Shown here piece after piece: positions 15,169 through 23,112 of a DNA stretch of 36,562 nt (position 1 is its first letter; the number at the start of each line of letters is the position of its first letter). The notes beneath the pieces are model-generated. The model worked only from the letters and a program-made list of their open reading frames with translations. It searched no databases and was not told the DNA's origin. Position numbers and translations under genes: made by a program. This DNA comes from an uncultured Akkermansia sp. Its GTDB lineage: Bacteria > Verrucomicrobiota > Verrucomicrobiia > Verrucomicrobiales > Akkermansiaceae. The stretch lies in the NCBI GenBank assembly GCA_947588735.1, contig CANQAD010000016.1, positions 1 through 36,562 on the forward strand. Direction: 5' to 3'.

Positions 15169-16443
15169 TCAAAATGAGGATCCTGTGAGGGACATGGTAA
15201 ATCGCAAGTCCATGATGCGAGACGTATTCATAATCATTTTAAGCTTTTTTAAATCGGGAGATATGAAGTCATCCCATCCGGTCAAGATAACCAACATATC
15301 TGCTCCCTGCGCGGCGGCTTCCTTGTTTGATGCGTATTTGATCGAATCTCCCAGCAACTTGTGAGCGTTCTGCATCGCCTTTGGATCATAGGCAACTACA
15401 GTAGCGTCTGAATGAGTGATGATGTATTGTATGATTCCGATAGCTGGGCTTTCACGACAATCGTCCGTTCCCTCCTTGAAAGCCAATCCCCAAATCGCTA
15501 TACGAGGTCTTTGAATATCCTCAACAGACTTTAATATTTTAATTGCCATCAACTTACGACGTTCTTCATTACCCAAAATTGTAGAGCGAACAAGGGAGAG
15601 GTTTATGCCATGTTTACGCGCCATATGTAGCAAAGCTTTTGTGTCCTTTGGAAAGCAGGAGCCTCCGTAACCCGGACCCGGTTGAAGGAATGCTGAACCA
15701 ATGCGCGTATCTGCGCCCATGCCTCGTGACACTTCATGTATGTTAGCGCCTGCAGCTTCGCATAAATCGGCCATCTCATTGATATAGTGAATTTTCATCG
15801 CCAAGAATGCATTGGAGGCGTATTTAATGAGCTCGGATGAGCGGCGCGATACGAAGAGCATTTTCGGAGCAGGGCTCAGGGGTGCATACATTTCACGGAT
15901 GAGAGAACGCGCCTTTTCGCTCTGTGTACCGACAACAATACGTTTCGGGTGGAAGAAGTCGTGCACAGCGTAACCCTCGCGCAGGAACTCCGGCAAACTG
16001 ATAACCTCCGCTTGCACTCTTGGGTTCGTTTTGCGAATGAATCTTTCGACTTCATCGCCTGTCCCAACTGGTACGGTGGACTTGATCGCTATAACAGTTG
16101 GAGCCTCGAGCTTTTTTGTCACCTGTTCCACTGCAGCAAACAGATAAGATAGATCGGCTTCGCCAGTGCGAAGATTTTCCGGCGTTCCCACTGCGATGAT
16201 GATAACCTGTGCTCCCCGGACAACCTCCTTCTCTATCGAGCAAGTGAAGTGCAAATGCCCAGATGTCATCCCAGACGTCAGCAACTCCTCGAGACCTTTC
16301 TCGTAAAGCGTTACCTTCCCCGCTTTTAGTGTTTCTATTGTATCCTTGATGCAATCAATGCACGTCACATCATGTCCAAGACTCGCCAACCCTGCACCTG
16401 TGGGGAGCCCCACGTATCCCGTTCCTATAATAGCTATTTTCAT
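15169..16443 (-). CDS. ugd: UDP-glucose 6-dehydrogenase
   Basis: This is a 424-residue enzyme that oxidises UDP-glucose to UDP-glucuronate with two NAD+. The N-terminal Rossmann loop is IIGTGYVGLPT (residues 5-15). The central part has the substrate-binding LPEFLREGYAV, where many homologues have NPEFLREG. The catalytic Cys is at about residue 263 in GPGYGGSCFPKD, and GLAFKEGTDDCRESPA marks the C-terminal UDP-binding domain. The length is normal for the 400-450-residue bacterial type. It supplies uronic-acid precursor for the glycan made by the neighbouring transferases and the epimerase. A 159-bp gap separates it from the GT2 gene upstream, so an extra internal promoter is possible. Confidence 0.95.
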   Translation of the reverse strand: MKIAIIGTGYVGLPTGAGLASLGHDVTCIDCIKDTIETLKAGKVTLYEKGLEELLTSGMTSGHLHFTCSIEKEVVRGAQVIIIAVGTPENLRTGEADLSYLFAAVEQVTKKLEAPTVIAIKSTVPVGTGDEVERFIRKTNPRVQAEVISLPEFLREGYAVHDFFHPKRIVVGTQSEKARSLIREMYAPLSPAPKMLFVSRRSSELIKYASNAFLAMKIHYINEMADLCEAAGANIHEVSRGMGADTRIGSAFLQPGPGYGGSCFPKDTKALLHMARKHGINLSLVRSTILGNEERRKLMAIKILKSVEDIQRPRIAIWGLAFKEGTDDCRESPAIGIIQYIITHSDATVVAYDPKAMQNAHKLLGDSIKYASNKEAAAQGADMLVILTGWDDFISPDLKKLKMIMNTSRIMDLRFTMSLTGSSF

Positions 16444-16602
16444 CTTGTATCAAATATGTTATAGATCATAATATTGAGAAATAATGCCAGTGAAAACTGG
16501 ATAGCGTCTGCCGAGGACAACGAGAATAGTGTTGGCCGCGTTGACGTAAAGGGGGAGCATCTTCACCGGCTCGCGCCCATAGGCTCTGAGGTGAACTCGC
16601 TC
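16444..16602. other. Gap inside the glycan operon
   Basis: This is 159 bp between the GT2 stop and ugd. The half nearest ugd is AT-rich. The other half is GC-richer than the flanking genes and carries no frame I recognise, possibly a remnant of a lost gene. A weak promoter for ugd is possible near 16450-16480. Confidence 0.3.
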
Positions 16603-17610
16603 TCATAACAGCCCCCGGGTTATAAAACAAAACAGTTTCCATTTTAGTGGAAAGTTAAAAAAAGAACCAAGTCTGGAACACAACAAAGCATATTGCCCAC
16701 GCACGGTGCGAATTTTGTAGAAGTGTTTTTTTATCTTACTTCTAAAGGCATTCTTTAAATCTTTCTCAGTATACCCTTGATGACTAATGTTTTTCAGCAA
16801 GCTTTTTATGTCCTCTAATAACGCATCCAGCTCTTTGGGAGATAGAGCCTGTACACTGAAAAATCTTTGCCAAATTTTTTTATTTTCGAGTTTTACACAG
16901 CAGTATTTCTCAATGGCGTTAACTTGTGCTAATCCACTTTTTTCAATCTGCAATTCTCTGCGAGAATACGATATGCTTGCAGAATGGTTCCTGTACAAAG
17001 TCAACACCTCCGGCAAGACTGCAAACTGAGTGTATCCCATAAGTTCTAACCAGAGTGCATAATCTTCTGCCGGTACGTATGCGGGATCATAACGGAGGTT
17101 ATTTCTATCAAGTATTGATTTACGCAACATGACGCTAGATTGACAAAGCACACACCCTGTAAAAAGTAGTTTGAATGGTATGTCTGAGACTGGATTGTAA
17201 GTGATAGCCCCTCGCCGTTTTCCAATTTCCCTGACTGCTGTTCCTATGCACCCGATATTGGGGTTATTAATCAAAAAACTCAGTTGTCTTGCAAGACGAT
17301 CCGGCAGTGAGATATCATCGGAATCCAAGAAAGCTATTATCTCTCCCGCTGCTCTGTCTATGGCATAGTTACGCGCAATAGCCGCACCAGACTTTTCATC
17401 AAGTCTGAAATATTTGAGCCTTTCATCCATGTAACAATCAACTGTCTCTCTGACGGAAGGAATGGAGCAGTCATCAATAACGAGAAGTTCGAAATTTTTA
17501 TACGTCTGCGAGAGGATACTTTCGATGGCTTCACAAAAGTATTTTCTCTTCGTATTGTGAACAGGCATGACAACAGATATCATTACCTCTTGTTCCTTCT
17601 CAATATCCAT
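16603..17610 (-). CDS. Family 2 glycosyltransferase
   Basis: This is a protein of up to 335 residues with a GT2 (GT-A, inverting) domain: ISVVMPVHNTKRKYFCEAIESILSQTYKNFELLVIDDCS, then GAAIARNYAIDRAAGEIIAFLDSDDISLPDRL with the DSDD metal motif, then PAEDYALWLELM with the catalytic-base region ED. The start is uncertain: the ATG at 17610 adds nine residues (MDIEKEQEV), whereas the ATG at 17583 gives the family-typical start MISVVMPVHN and has AAGGA and AGAGG upstream. It is the first gene of the leftward glycan operon, 71 bp from the inverted-repeat pair that frames its likely promoter. It probably transfers a sugar to a growing surface polysaccharide. The C-terminal ~100 residues are basic and helical. 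Confidence 0.88.
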   Translation of the reverse strand: MDIEKEQEVMISVVMPVHNTKRKYFCEAIESILSQTYKNFELLVIDDCSIPSVRETVDCYMDERLKYFRLDEKSGAAIARNYAIDRAAGEIIAFLDSDDISLPDRLARQLSFLINNPNIGCIGTAVREIGKRRGAITYNPVSDIPFKLLFTGCVLCQSSVMLRKSILDRNNLRYDPAYVPAEDYALWLELMGYTQFAVLPEVLTLYRNHSASISYSRRELQIEKSGLAQVNAIEKYCCVKLENKKIWQRFFSVQALSPKELDALLEDIKSLLKNISHQGYTEKDLKNAFRSKIKKHFYKIRTVRGQYALLCSRLGSFFNFPLKWKLFCFITRGLL

Positions 17611-17684
17611 GTCCGTGCTGCTCTCTTCTCTTTATCTTGGAACTAATATCAGAATAATTTCTCTCCCTAACGGGGTGTTGGTAT

Positions 17685-17703
17685 ATCTCTTTTCGAAAGA
17701 GAT
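17685..17703 (+). repeat. Left inverted repeat of the putative invertible promoter segment
   Basis: The sequence ATCTCTTTTCGAAAGAGAT is the exact reverse complement of 17853-17871. It is itself a near-palindrome, with the stem extended to 12 bp at 17681-17707 around a TCG centre. Confidence 0.85.
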
Positions 17704-17763
17704 ATACAGGCAACATGCACATAATTAATTCATAATTAGTATGATGCAGCAATTGAAGTACAG

Positions 17764-17792
17764 ATTATCGATCGGTTGCTCTATCCAAACAA
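17764..17792 (-). promoter_or_regulatory. Promoter inside the inverted-repeat segment, pointing at the glycan operon
   Basis: On the minus strand TTGTTT (17787-17792), 17-bp spacer, GATAAT (17764-17769). It reads toward the GT2 gene. I found no comparably good promoter on the plus strand of the 149-bp segment. If the segment inverts, this promoter would point away from the operon. Confidence 0.5.
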
Positions 17793-17852
17793 GCAATGGT
17801 CACTTTCACATAAAATTCTTTATTTTCTTAATTTTTACATTTTGGTATTGAC

Positions 17853-17871
17853 ATCTCTTTCGAAAAGAGAT
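17853..17871 (-). repeat. Right inverted repeat of the putative invertible promoter segment
   Basis: The sequence ATCTCTTTCGAAAAGAGAT pairs exactly with 17685-17703. Compared as direct repeats the two match at only 16 of 19 positions; the 3-bp core (TCG versus CGA) defines the inverted orientation. Centre-to-centre distance is 168 bp. Confidence 0.85.
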
Positions 17872-17872
17872 G

Positions 17873-18000
17873 ATCAGGTCATTTTTATACTTACTTACTT
17901 TATTTCCAATAGATTATATTTTTGAAAACAAGAAAAATAAGGGAATGCAATTGGCAATCTCATGTTCTCATGCGCATGCCTCACTCCGCGGGAAGCGTAC
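17873..18000. other. AT-rich intergenic DNA right of the inverted repeats
   Basis: No gene recognised. It ends just before the promoter of the small membrane protein/pdxA unit. The composition moves from AT-rich to GC-rich near 17950. Confidence 0.35.
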
Positions 18001-18028
18001 TTGCCAATTTTTTCGGGGGGTGTATAAT
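18001..18028 (+). promoter_or_regulatory. Promoter of the pdxA unit, leaderless type
   Basis: TTGCCA (18001-18006), 16-bp spacer with a G6 run, consensus TATAAT (18023-18028), eight bases before the ATG at 18037. Confidence 0.7.
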
Positions 18029-18036
18029 GGCGGCGG

Positions 18037-18273
18037 ATGAAATCGTTTTTGGGAGCATTGATACTGACGATTACGGTGAGCGCTGCTGTCATCACAATGG
18101 TATATCATACCTCGGTAAATGCCGAATTACGCTTTGAGCCGCGTGATTCACATGAGGAATACATCAACACACGCCGCTCGTACAGACCGCGTCACATCCA
18201 GAATGTACCGACACCACCTGTGAGAGATCTTGAGCTCCATGATGACGATACGGCGGAGGAGGTAAATCCATGA
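18037..18273 (+). CDS. Small single-pass membrane protein upstream of pdxA, unknown
   Basis: This is a 78-residue protein: one N-terminal hydrophobic segment (about residues 4-24, LGALILTITVSAAVITMVYH) followed by a polar, charged tail with Arg/Asp/Glu and Pro (RSYRPRHIQNVPTPPVRD). The topology suggests a membrane-anchored domain in the periplasm, or a signal peptide. I do not recognise the family. Its stop overlaps the pdxA start as ATGA, so the two are translationally coupled. A consensus TATAAT promoter lies eight bases upstream of its ATG, which supports it as a real gene. Confidence 0.6.
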   Translation: MKSFLGALILTITVSAAVITMVYHTSVNAELRFEPRDSHEEYINTRRSYRPRHIQNVPTPPVRDLELHDDDTAEEVNP

Positions 18274-19160
18274 GTGCGTCTCCACTCCCCGTTATCGGCT
18301 ACACCTTGGGAGACCAGGCAGGCATCGGTCCGGAAATGATGCAGCTCGCCCTGCGCGAGATGGAAGGAGAGCCCGCGCGTTTTCTTTGCATGGGCAGACG
18401 CATCACTTGCTCCCCCGGCATTCCCACGCCAGAAACCGCACAAGCAGCCTGGGATCAACTTGAATGCGCAGCCCAAGCCTTGCGCGATGGAGCAATCGAT
18501 GCAGTGGTTACGGCTCCCGTCTGCAAGCAAAGTCTGCACGATATTGGTTTTTCTTATCCCGGGCAAACGGAATTTTTTGCAGAATATCTTGGCGCTAAGC
18601 GATATGCAATGTGCTTATCTGGGGAACATCTGACCGTTGCGCTCTGCACGACCCACGTGGCTCTGCGTGATGTTCCGGGAATGCTCACTGCGCGACAAAT
18701 CGTGAATGTGGGCGAACTGCTGGCTGAATACCTGCTCCGTCTCGGTCTCGCTCACCCACGCATCGCTGTGGCAGGGCTGAACCCGCACAACGGCGAAGCC
18801 GGCTCGTTTGGAGATGAAGAGATGCATATCATCGCTCCGGCGGTGGAAGAACTACGCCGCCGACTGCCGCACGTCCGCATCTACGGTCCCTGCGTGCCAG
18901 ACAGCGTGTATCGCGACGCCTCTCGCGGAGAGTACGATGGCGTTGTGGCGCCATACCACGACCAAGCGCTCATACCACTTAAGCTGCTGGACTTTGATCG
19001 GGGGGTGAATATCACCTTGGGACTCCCCGGGCTTCGCGTCAGTCCGGATCACGGCACAGCCTTCTCCTTGGCGGGGAAGGGACAGGCCAATCCCGGCAGT
19101 ACCATTCAAGCTTTTCGTCTTGCCCTGAGATTCGTCCGCTCAGCAGTTGCCAAAGCATGA
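18270..19160 (+). CDS. pdxA: 4-hydroxythreonine-4-phosphate dehydrogenase
   Basis: This is a 296-residue enzyme of the DXP-dependent pyridoxal phosphate pathway; it oxidises 4-phosphohydroxy-L-threonine with NAD(P)+. Visible are GDQAGIGPEM at the N-terminus, TAPVCKQSL, SYPGQTEFFAEYLG (GHTE in most homologues), VAGLNPHNGEAGSFGDEE, APYHDQALIPLKLLDF and SPDHGTAF. The metal-binding histidines are in TTHVALRDV, YHDQ and DHGTAF. It is shorter than the usual ~330 residues, mostly at the N-terminal third. An excellent GGAGGAGGT lies six bases before the ATG, in contrast to the leaderless first gene of the unit. The 3' end overlaps the convergent eno gene by 21 bp. Confidence 0.93.
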   Translation: MSASPLPVIGYTLGDQAGIGPEMMQLALREMEGEPARFLCMGRRITCSPGIPTPETAQAAWDQLECAAQALRDGAIDAVVTAPVCKQSLHDIGFSYPGQTEFFAEYLGAKRYAMCLSGEHLTVALCTTHVALRDVPGMLTARQIVNVGELLAEYLLRLGLAHPRIAVAGLNPHNGEAGSFGDEEMHIIAPAVEELRRRLPHVRIYGPCVPDSVYRDASRGEYDGVVAPYHDQALIPLKLLDFDRGVNITLGLPGLRVSPDHGTAFSLAGKGQANPGSTIQAFRLALRFVRSAVAKA

Positions 19161-20420
19161 TTCGCCTCCCATCATTTCTTCAATGCGCAAAAGCTCGTTG
19201 TACTTGGAAAGCCGATCGGAACGAGAGAGCGAGCCTGCCTTGATATATCCGGCGCCCGCCCCCACAGCCAGATCGGCAACAAACGGATCCTCCGTCTCCC
19301 CGCTGCGGTGGGAAACGATGGTCGCATAAGCATGTGAATTAGCAAGCCGCAGAGTCTGGAGCGTTTCCGAAAGAGTGCCGATTTGATTCGGCTTAATCAG
19401 CACAGCGTTGGCAACTCCCTGCAAAAACCCCTGTCGCAGAATGCGCGGGTTCGTTACAAAAAGATCATCCCCCACCAGCATGCAACGCTTACTCAAGGCG
19501 CGGGTAAGCTCTTGCCAACCTGCCCAATCGGATTCCGCACATCCGTCCTCAATGGAAATAATGGGATACCCGGCAATGAGCTGCGTATATTGGGCAATGA
19601 GATCTCGTGCAGACATGGCGCCGCCTCCACTCTTGCGCAGGGTGTACAGGCGCGTGTCCGGATTGTAAAATTCACTGGCGGCTACATCCAAAGCGAGAAA
19701 CACATCTTCCCCCGGACGATAGCCGGCGCGAGAGATGGCGGTGAGAATAACGTCCAATGTAGCTTGGACACCGGCCAATGCAGGCGCATATCCTCCTTCA
19801 TCACCCACAGATGTACTCATCCCTTTGGAGCGTAACACGTCCCCCAGCGCATGAAACACCTCGCTACCGCATCGTAACGCCTCGTGAAAGTTTGGCAACC
19901 CCTTCGGTACAATCATGAATTCCTGAAAATCGATCGGTGCATCAGAATGAGCGCCGGCATTGATGACGTTCATCATGGGCACAGGGATACGACCGGCTCC
20001 AACCCCGCCCAGATAACGAAACAGAGGCAAGTGTACAGCTTTCGCCGCGGCACGTGCTATCGCAAGCGACACCGCAAGCACAGCGTTTGCTCCCAGATCG
20101 CTCTTTTGAGCCGTGCCGTCCAACTGGATCATCCGCCGGTCGATTTTTTCCTGCTGCAACGCATCTTCACCCAGTAAAACCGTCGCAATGGCGTCTTTCA
20201 CATGCTCCACGGCCATGAGCACTCCCCTGCCCGAGAAACGTTCGCGCTCACCATCGCGCAATTCGTGCGCTTCCTGGCTGCCGGTGGATGCGCCACTGGG
20301 CACCGATGCGCGTGCAAAGATGCCGCTTGCCAAATGCACCTCTGCCTCCACTGTGGGATTGCCACGCGAGTCGAGAATCTCGCGAGCCGTCAAATGAGTA
20401 ATCTGTGTTCTGCTGCCCAT
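19140..20420 (-). CDS. eno: Enolase
   Basis: This is a 426-residue glycolytic enzyme that converts 2-phosphoglycerate to phosphoenolpyruvate. Motifs in order are the N-terminal ITHLTAREILDSRGNPTVEAEV, the ASVPSGASTG loop, NVINAGAHSDAPIDFQEFMIVP, SVGDEGGYAP, IISIEDGCAESDW, VGDDLFVTNP, LIKPNQIGTLSET, VSHRSGETEDPFVADLAVG and GSLSRSDRLSKYNELLRIEE. The catalytic lysine of KPNQ and the metal Asp/Glu residues are present. I start at ATG 20420 (MGSRTQ) because TTGCAT-17-TAGGCT ends eight bases upstream; the frame is open further up. The 3' end overlaps convergent pdxA by 21 bp. Confidence 0.95.
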   Translation of the reverse strand: MGSRTQITHLTAREILDSRGNPTVEAEVHLASGIFARASVPSGASTGSQEAHELRDGERERFSGRGVLMAVEHVKDAIATVLLGEDALQQEKIDRRMIQLDGTAQKSDLGANAVLAVSLAIARAAAKAVHLPLFRYLGGVGAGRIPVPMMNVINAGAHSDAPIDFQEFMIVPKGLPNFHEALRCGSEVFHALGDVLRSKGMSTSVGDEGGYAPALAGVQATLDVILTAISRAGYRPGEDVFLALDVAASEFYNPDTRLYTLRKSGGGAMSARDLIAQYTQLIAGYPIISIEDGCAESDWAGWQELTRALSKRCMLVGDDLFVTNPRILRQGFLQGVANAVLIKPNQIGTLSETLQTLRLANSHAYATIVSHRSGETEDPFVADLAVGAGAGYIKAGSLSRSDRLSKYNELLRIEEMMGGESCFGNC

Positions 20421-20428
20421 GGACGCCC

Positions 20429-20457
20429 AGCCTAGCACAGCACAGAAAAATATGCAA
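20429..20457 (-). promoter_or_regulatory. eno promoter, leaderless type
   Basis: On the minus strand TTGCAT (20452-20457), 17-bp spacer, TAGGCT (20429-20434), eight bases to the ATG at 20420. Confidence 0.6.
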
Positions 20458-20494
20458 GAGAATGACAACTAATAGTTAGCAATATAAAGAGATC

Positions 20495-20944
20495 TCACTG
20501 ATTCGCCGAAACCGGGAACACATTTCGGCTCCATCGCAACAATGGCTTTTCGCCAGCGGCAAGAAAGACTTCCACCACGTCAAAACGCGCGGGCACACGA
20601 CGCCCCAACAAGTAAAACCAGTTGGCGGCTCCAAGACGCAGCAACCGCCGTTTGCCAAAATTGACAGCTCGGGCGGGATCGCCGGCAGCGGGAGCTATCG
20701 TGCTTTTCACCTCACAAAAAACGAGTTCATCGTTGTGGCGCGCCACGATGTCAAGTTCACCCCGACGCCCCCAACGAAAATTGCGCCGTAAAATGCGCAG
20801 ACCTTTCGAACGTAAAAACGACGCTGCTACCAACTCCCCGTAGGCGCCACGGTAACGGGCGTCCGGAACATCCTCAAAACTCCAGGGGCAACGTAGCCTG
20901 TGCAACAGGTGCAAACGAGCGGCGATGGTGTGACGTAATTCCAT
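20495..20944 (-). CDS. YraN/UPF0102-type putative endonuclease
   Basis: This is a 149-residue protein with the restriction-endonuclease-like YraN core: GAYGELVAASFLRSKGLRILRRNFRW, GELDIVARHNDELVFCEVKS (the E-x-D...E-x-K nuclease-like motif), and RLGAANWF. The family is nearly universal but its function is not settled; it commonly sits beside rnhB, as here. The N-terminus extends ~30 residues beyond the usual start and overlaps the 3' end of rnhB by 71 bp. No ATG or GTG start is available after the rnhB stop, so the overlap appears genuine unless a rarer codon is used. It ends 38 bp before the eno promoter. Confidence 0.85.
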   Translation of the reverse strand: MELRHTIAARLHLLHRLRCPWSFEDVPDARYRGAYGELVAASFLRSKGLRILRRNFRWGRRGELDIVARHNDELVFCEVKSTIAPAAGDPARAVNFGKRRLLRLGAANWFYLLGRRVPARFDVVEVFLAAGEKPLLRWSRNVFPVSANQ

Positions 20945-21503
20945 ATTCGTTGATAGCTTTCAAATGCTGTGCAGTACCGTAACCGGCGTTGTGATCCCAG
21001 CCATACTGCGGAAACTGGGCGTGCAGTTCGCGCATAATATGATCGCGTGTGACTTTCGCGATCACGCTTGCTGCGGCGATGCTCAAGCAATGCGCATCGC
21101 CCTTCACAATAGAGCGCGCAGCAATGGGAAACCCTGGCACAGGCAAACCATCGATGAGGCAGATACCCGGCGGGGGATCGAGGCTCTGAGCCGCACGCGC
21201 CATGGCTAAATGCGTCGCTCGCAGGATGTTCAGACAATCAATTTCCTCCACCGTAGCCTGAGCAACCCCCTTCTGCACATCCGGACTCTGCATGAGCTGC
21301 TCAAAAAGGGCCTCACGTCTGCGGGCGGATAGCTGCTTGGAATCTGTGAGTCCCGGCAAGGTAAAGCCGGGCGGCAGTATGACTGCAGCAGCCACCACCG
21401 GCCCGGCAAGCGGTCCGCGCCCCGCCTCATCAATGCCGCACACTCGGCAAAAGCCTTCTGCCAAGGCCTTCTTTTCATATTGCATACCCGGGTGCGTGAT
21501 CAT
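20874..21503 (-). CDS. rnhB: Ribonuclease HII
   Basis: This is a 209-residue RNase HII, which cuts RNA in RNA/DNA hybrids and removes misincorporated ribonucleotides. Motifs are GIDEAGRGPLAGPVVAAAVI (catalytic Asp-Glu), LTDSKQLSARRRE, ICLIDGLPVPGFPI (third Asp) and KGDAHCLSIAAASVIAKVTRDHIM. Pro-Gly-Tyr near the end is represented by WDHNAGYGTAQH. It starts 15 bp after the stop of the upstream secreted-protein gene; a second in-frame ATG six codons later is possible. It overlaps the YraN-type gene by 71 bp at the 3' end. Confidence 0.95.
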   Translation of the reverse strand: MITHPGMQYEKKALAEGFCRVCGIDEAGRGPLAGPVVAAAVILPPGFTLPGLTDSKQLSARRREALFEQLMQSPDVQKGVAQATVEEIDCLNILRATHLAMARAAQSLDPPPGICLIDGLPVPGFPIAARSIVKGDAHCLSIAAASVIAKVTRDHIMRELHAQFPQYGWDHNAGYGTAQHLKAINEYGITSHHRRSFAPVAQATLPLEF

Positions 21504-21518
21504 AGGGGGAGAAGGGTG

Positions 21519-23063
21519 TCAGGGGGCCTCCTGACTCAGCTGTTTGACGCCAGATTGCAGATGCTTTGGCAGCTCCTGCCCCGACTCTAAACAATGCAGG
21601 GCCTCAATATCGTCTAAATAGCGGCTAATGGGAGTGGATGGTCCATCATTCTGCTTGCGTAACATACGCATCGTATCAGAGTATTGATCAAAATTAGTGG
21701 ACTGAGCACGCCCAAGATGGGTGATCTCATACCAATCCAAGTAATCACGGCCACGGATGGAAGCATCTGTATACGCGTGGCGCAAGTCTTGAAGCGGGGC
21801 TAAAATCTTGTTAACTTCCTTTGCCTGGACTCCCTTCATCAACTCAGTGATGGCGCGCTGGTATTCGGAAATGATTACGCGATAGCCGGGAAAGGCCTTC
21901 AACGCCAGCTTGGTGAGGCGCGACATGCAAGGGCGTAGTTGCCGCTGCCAGTTCGGAAGTTTCATCACCTCTTCCAGTTCCCCCAGGCTTACGGCAATCG
22001 GCATGCGCGTTTTTTCCTCCATTCCGGTAAAAATCAACGCTTCAGCAAGACGTTTTTCCGTCTCAAGAGGAGTGAGCATTTCCATAGCGCTGGGAACGGC
22101 GAGTGCGGCTAATTCCAGAGCCCACCACTTGCTGAAATTCGCGTTGTTCAAATTCAGCTCATGAAAATAGGTGGCAATAATCTCTTTCGATCCCCCTTCT
22201 TGCGTGAGCGCGTCCGCCAGCAATGCACGCAAACGTTCCGAGCCGTCCTCCTGATGCAGCAGCCCCATAATCAACACACCGCATGACACCTCGTACACCT
22301 GTCTTGATCCCGTGTCCAGTGTTTCCGGAGCTTGCGTGTTTACTATGTCCTCCGGAGTCATCATCTCCGCCCGGTTGAATAATCTTTGATACACCCGCCG
22401 GTCAATGCGATCATCGCGCCACATGAGCGCCTGCTGCACACCGGTGAGTAGCCACGGAGGAAGCGCTATGTTGTCCGGCAGAGCGTTCACCTGCATACCG
22501 CGCAGGGCATATTCGTAAAGCAACATGCTGACTATGGCGGCATCCAAACGCTCGACTTCAACTCCACCGCCGGCATAAATGCGAATTTGCAAGTTCGGTT
22601 CGTTGCCAATGATACGGACCCGAGTGCGCACGGGATTCGGGCGAGCCGGATCTCCCGTATTCCCCCACAGCCGGATCGATATGCCGTATTTCCATCCATC
22701 GTCCATGCCGAGCAGGCGGTTGAAATGCTTGCGTACATCATCTGCATGCGTTGCGATTGCCCCCATGCGCAAAATGTCTCCCCCACTCACCGAAAACATA
22801 CGCGACTGAGACACCACGTGCTCATCTTCCACCACATACTCAACCGGACGTGCGGGAGCCTGCGTCGCAGCATTCTCCTGCTCCGATGCAGACGGTATGT
22901 CAATCAGCCAATCCGGGAGGGGGTCAACCTCCGGCTGGTTCTCCAGCTGCTCCGGCGTTAAATTCGGATCCCCCGTCTCCACGACCGTGGAATCCTGCTC
23001 GCGAGCGCCCGCCGCGATCGCCAGCAGCAAACCTGCGATTCCTGGATAAACACCCTTCGTCAC
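21519..23063 (-). CDS. Secreted protein resembling a degenerate gluzincin peptidase, unknown function
   Basis: This is a 514-residue protein with an N-terminal signal sequence (GVYPGIAGLLLAIAAGA) and a low-complexity acidic/Pro linker (about 20-75). The middle part resembles lineage-specific peptidase-MA-like proteins: IVSMLLYEYALRGMQVNALPDNIALPPWLLTGVQQAL. There the expected HExxH is replaced by LLYEYAL, while the following P-P-W-L-x-x-G is kept. This suggests a non-catalytic relative. The C-terminal half is helical with no recognised domain. The GTG start at 23063 is supported by a TTGCTA-17-TAGGAT promoter six bases upstream. It probably heads a unit with rnhB and the YraN-type gene. The family placement is inference. 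Confidence 0.6.
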   Translation of the reverse strand: MTKGVYPGIAGLLLAIAAGAREQDSTVVETGDPNLTPEQLENQPEVDPLPDWLIDIPSASEQENAATQAPARPVEYVVEDEHVVSQSRMFSVSGGDILRMGAIATHADDVRKHFNRLLGMDDGWKYGISIRLWGNTGDPARPNPVRTRVRIIGNEPNLQIRIYAGGGVEVERLDAAIVSMLLYEYALRGMQVNALPDNIALPPWLLTGVQQALMWRDDRIDRRVYQRLFNRAEMMTPEDIVNTQAPETLDTGSRQVYEVSCGVLIMGLLHQEDGSERLRALLADALTQEGGSKEIIATYFHELNLNNANFSKWWALELAALAVPSAMEMLTPLETEKRLAEALIFTGMEEKTRMPIAVSLGELEEVMKLPNWQRQLRPCMSRLTKLALKAFPGYRVIISEYQRAITELMKGVQAKEVNKILAPLQDLRHAYTDASIRGRDYLDWYEITHLGRAQSTNFDQYSDTMRMLRKQNDGPSTPISRYLDDIEALHCLESGQELPKHLQSGVKQLSQEAP

Positions 23064-23069
23064 GAGCGT

Positions 23070-23098
23070 ATCCTACCAAACTTTGACCACGTTAGCAA
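23070..23098 (-). promoter_or_regulatory. Promoter of the secreted-protein/rnhB unit, leaderless type
   Basis: On the minus strand TTGCTA (23093-23098), 17-bp spacer, TAGGAT (23070-23075), six bases to the GTG at 23063. A 240-bp mobile element and its target duplication begin 5 bp above the -35 box. Confidence 0.65.
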
Positions 23099-23112
23099 TA
23101 TAGATTTCCCCC

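Noticed and set aside
17681-17707. Simple intrinsic terminator at the 27-bp palindrome
   Set aside because: No T-run on either side, and the core is repeated in exact inverted orientation 149 bp away, which a terminator does not explain.
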